A DNA stretch of 64,000 bases from Massilia antarctica (GTDB taxonomy: Bacteria; Pseudomonadota; Gammaproteobacteria; Burkholderiales; Burkholderiaceae_D). Positions 63,759 through 64,000 of the stretch are shown one piece after another. The position numbers and the translations under genes are program-made. The stretch is from NCBI RefSeq assembly GCF_015689335.1, contig NZ_CP065053.1:6944001-7008000 (forward strand). The letters run 5' to 3'. The stretch's first letter is position 1. Each line of letters opens with the position of its first letter. The notes below the pieces were generated by a model. That model was not told where the DNA came from, made no database searches, and saw nothing but the letters and a program-made list of their open reading frames with translations.

Positions 63759-64000
63759 GCGACCATCCCAAAATTTATGATTCCAGTAGCGCGCTTCCGC
63801 GCACTCACATCGACCAACCGCTCGCTTCGCTTCGCCCCCGACGAAAGCCAAACAGGCCTCAAGCTACCTTAGATGCATTGTTATCAGCAGATATGCCCCT
63901 CTTATATGTTACTACGATACCGTGCATGCCGAATAACCTTCCTGCGAGCGTTAAGCCCCCCAAATACCCCGTCGATCAACCAAGCCCGCAAATGAATTTA

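Noticed and set aside
63852..64000. Possible gene at the right edge of the window
   Set aside because: The last 149 bases have no open frame with a start and ribosome site, so nothing can be supported.

Overview
The window is a GC-rich chromosomal segment from a betaproteobacterium, most likely of the family Oxalobacteraceae (Massilia, Duganella or Janthinobacterium type). The clues are a tpiA-secG-tRNA-Leu-nuoA..N-DUF2818-NUDIX block, several PEP-CTERM secreted proteins, a phasin, and many PAS, GGDEF and LytTR signalling proteins. This placement is inferred from gene content; no 16S gene is present. Many longer open frames antisense to real genes are artefacts of high GC.

Layout. 1-4.8 kb: partial NYN-domain protein, a thiol dioxygenase, rsgA with a structured leader, a large lipoprotein alpha/beta hydrolase and a DUF3820 protein. 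4.8-16.3 kb: a two-domain glycosyltransferase, a PAS-GGDEF-EAL protein coupled to an HDOD protein, a LysR regulator divergent from a pirin (YhaJ/YhaK-like pair), and two hybrid histidine kinases. 16.5-23.4 kb: ribA, a secreted trypsin-like protease coupled to an FHA membrane protein, a YdeI-like protein, and a LytS/LytTR two-component system followed by an acyltransferase. 23.4-33.5 kb is the accessory part: phasin, a stand-alone N-terminal piece of a TnsB-like transposase, small redox enzymes, two more transcription regulators (LysR and MarR), an MFS transporter, two PEP-CTERM proteins, a thioesterase gene broken by an IS66-family remnant, and an orphan curlin (CsgB-like) gene.

33.6-53.9 kb is core metabolism read leftwards: ispF and ispD (isoprenoid precursors), a secreted HExxH protein, an ADP-ribose-type NUDIX hydrolase, DUF2818, the complete 14-gene NADH:quinone oxidoreductase (nuoN back to nuoA), tRNA-Leu(GAG), secG, tpiA and a quinone oxidoreductase. 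The nuo genes are tightly packed with several ATGA overlaps, as expected of one transcript. A perfect FNR/ANR-type palindrome lies just upstream of the tRNA-nuo unit. A second lies between the phasin and the TnsB-like gene, so both energy metabolism and storage-granule genes may respond to oxygen.

53.9-64 kb: a 20-bp tandem repeat grown beside two REP-like palindromes, a Sel1-repeat protein, a DUF2807 protein, a small secreted protein, a GMC oxidoreductase, a soluble chemoreceptor-like protein, a PEP-CTERM protein with a strong terminator, a pair of M16 peptidase subunits, a lipoprotein and a one-pass membrane protein. The most interesting signals are the broken thioesterase locus, the orphan TnsB-like fragment, the two FNR-like boxes and the curlin gene with its 9-bp leader palindrome.
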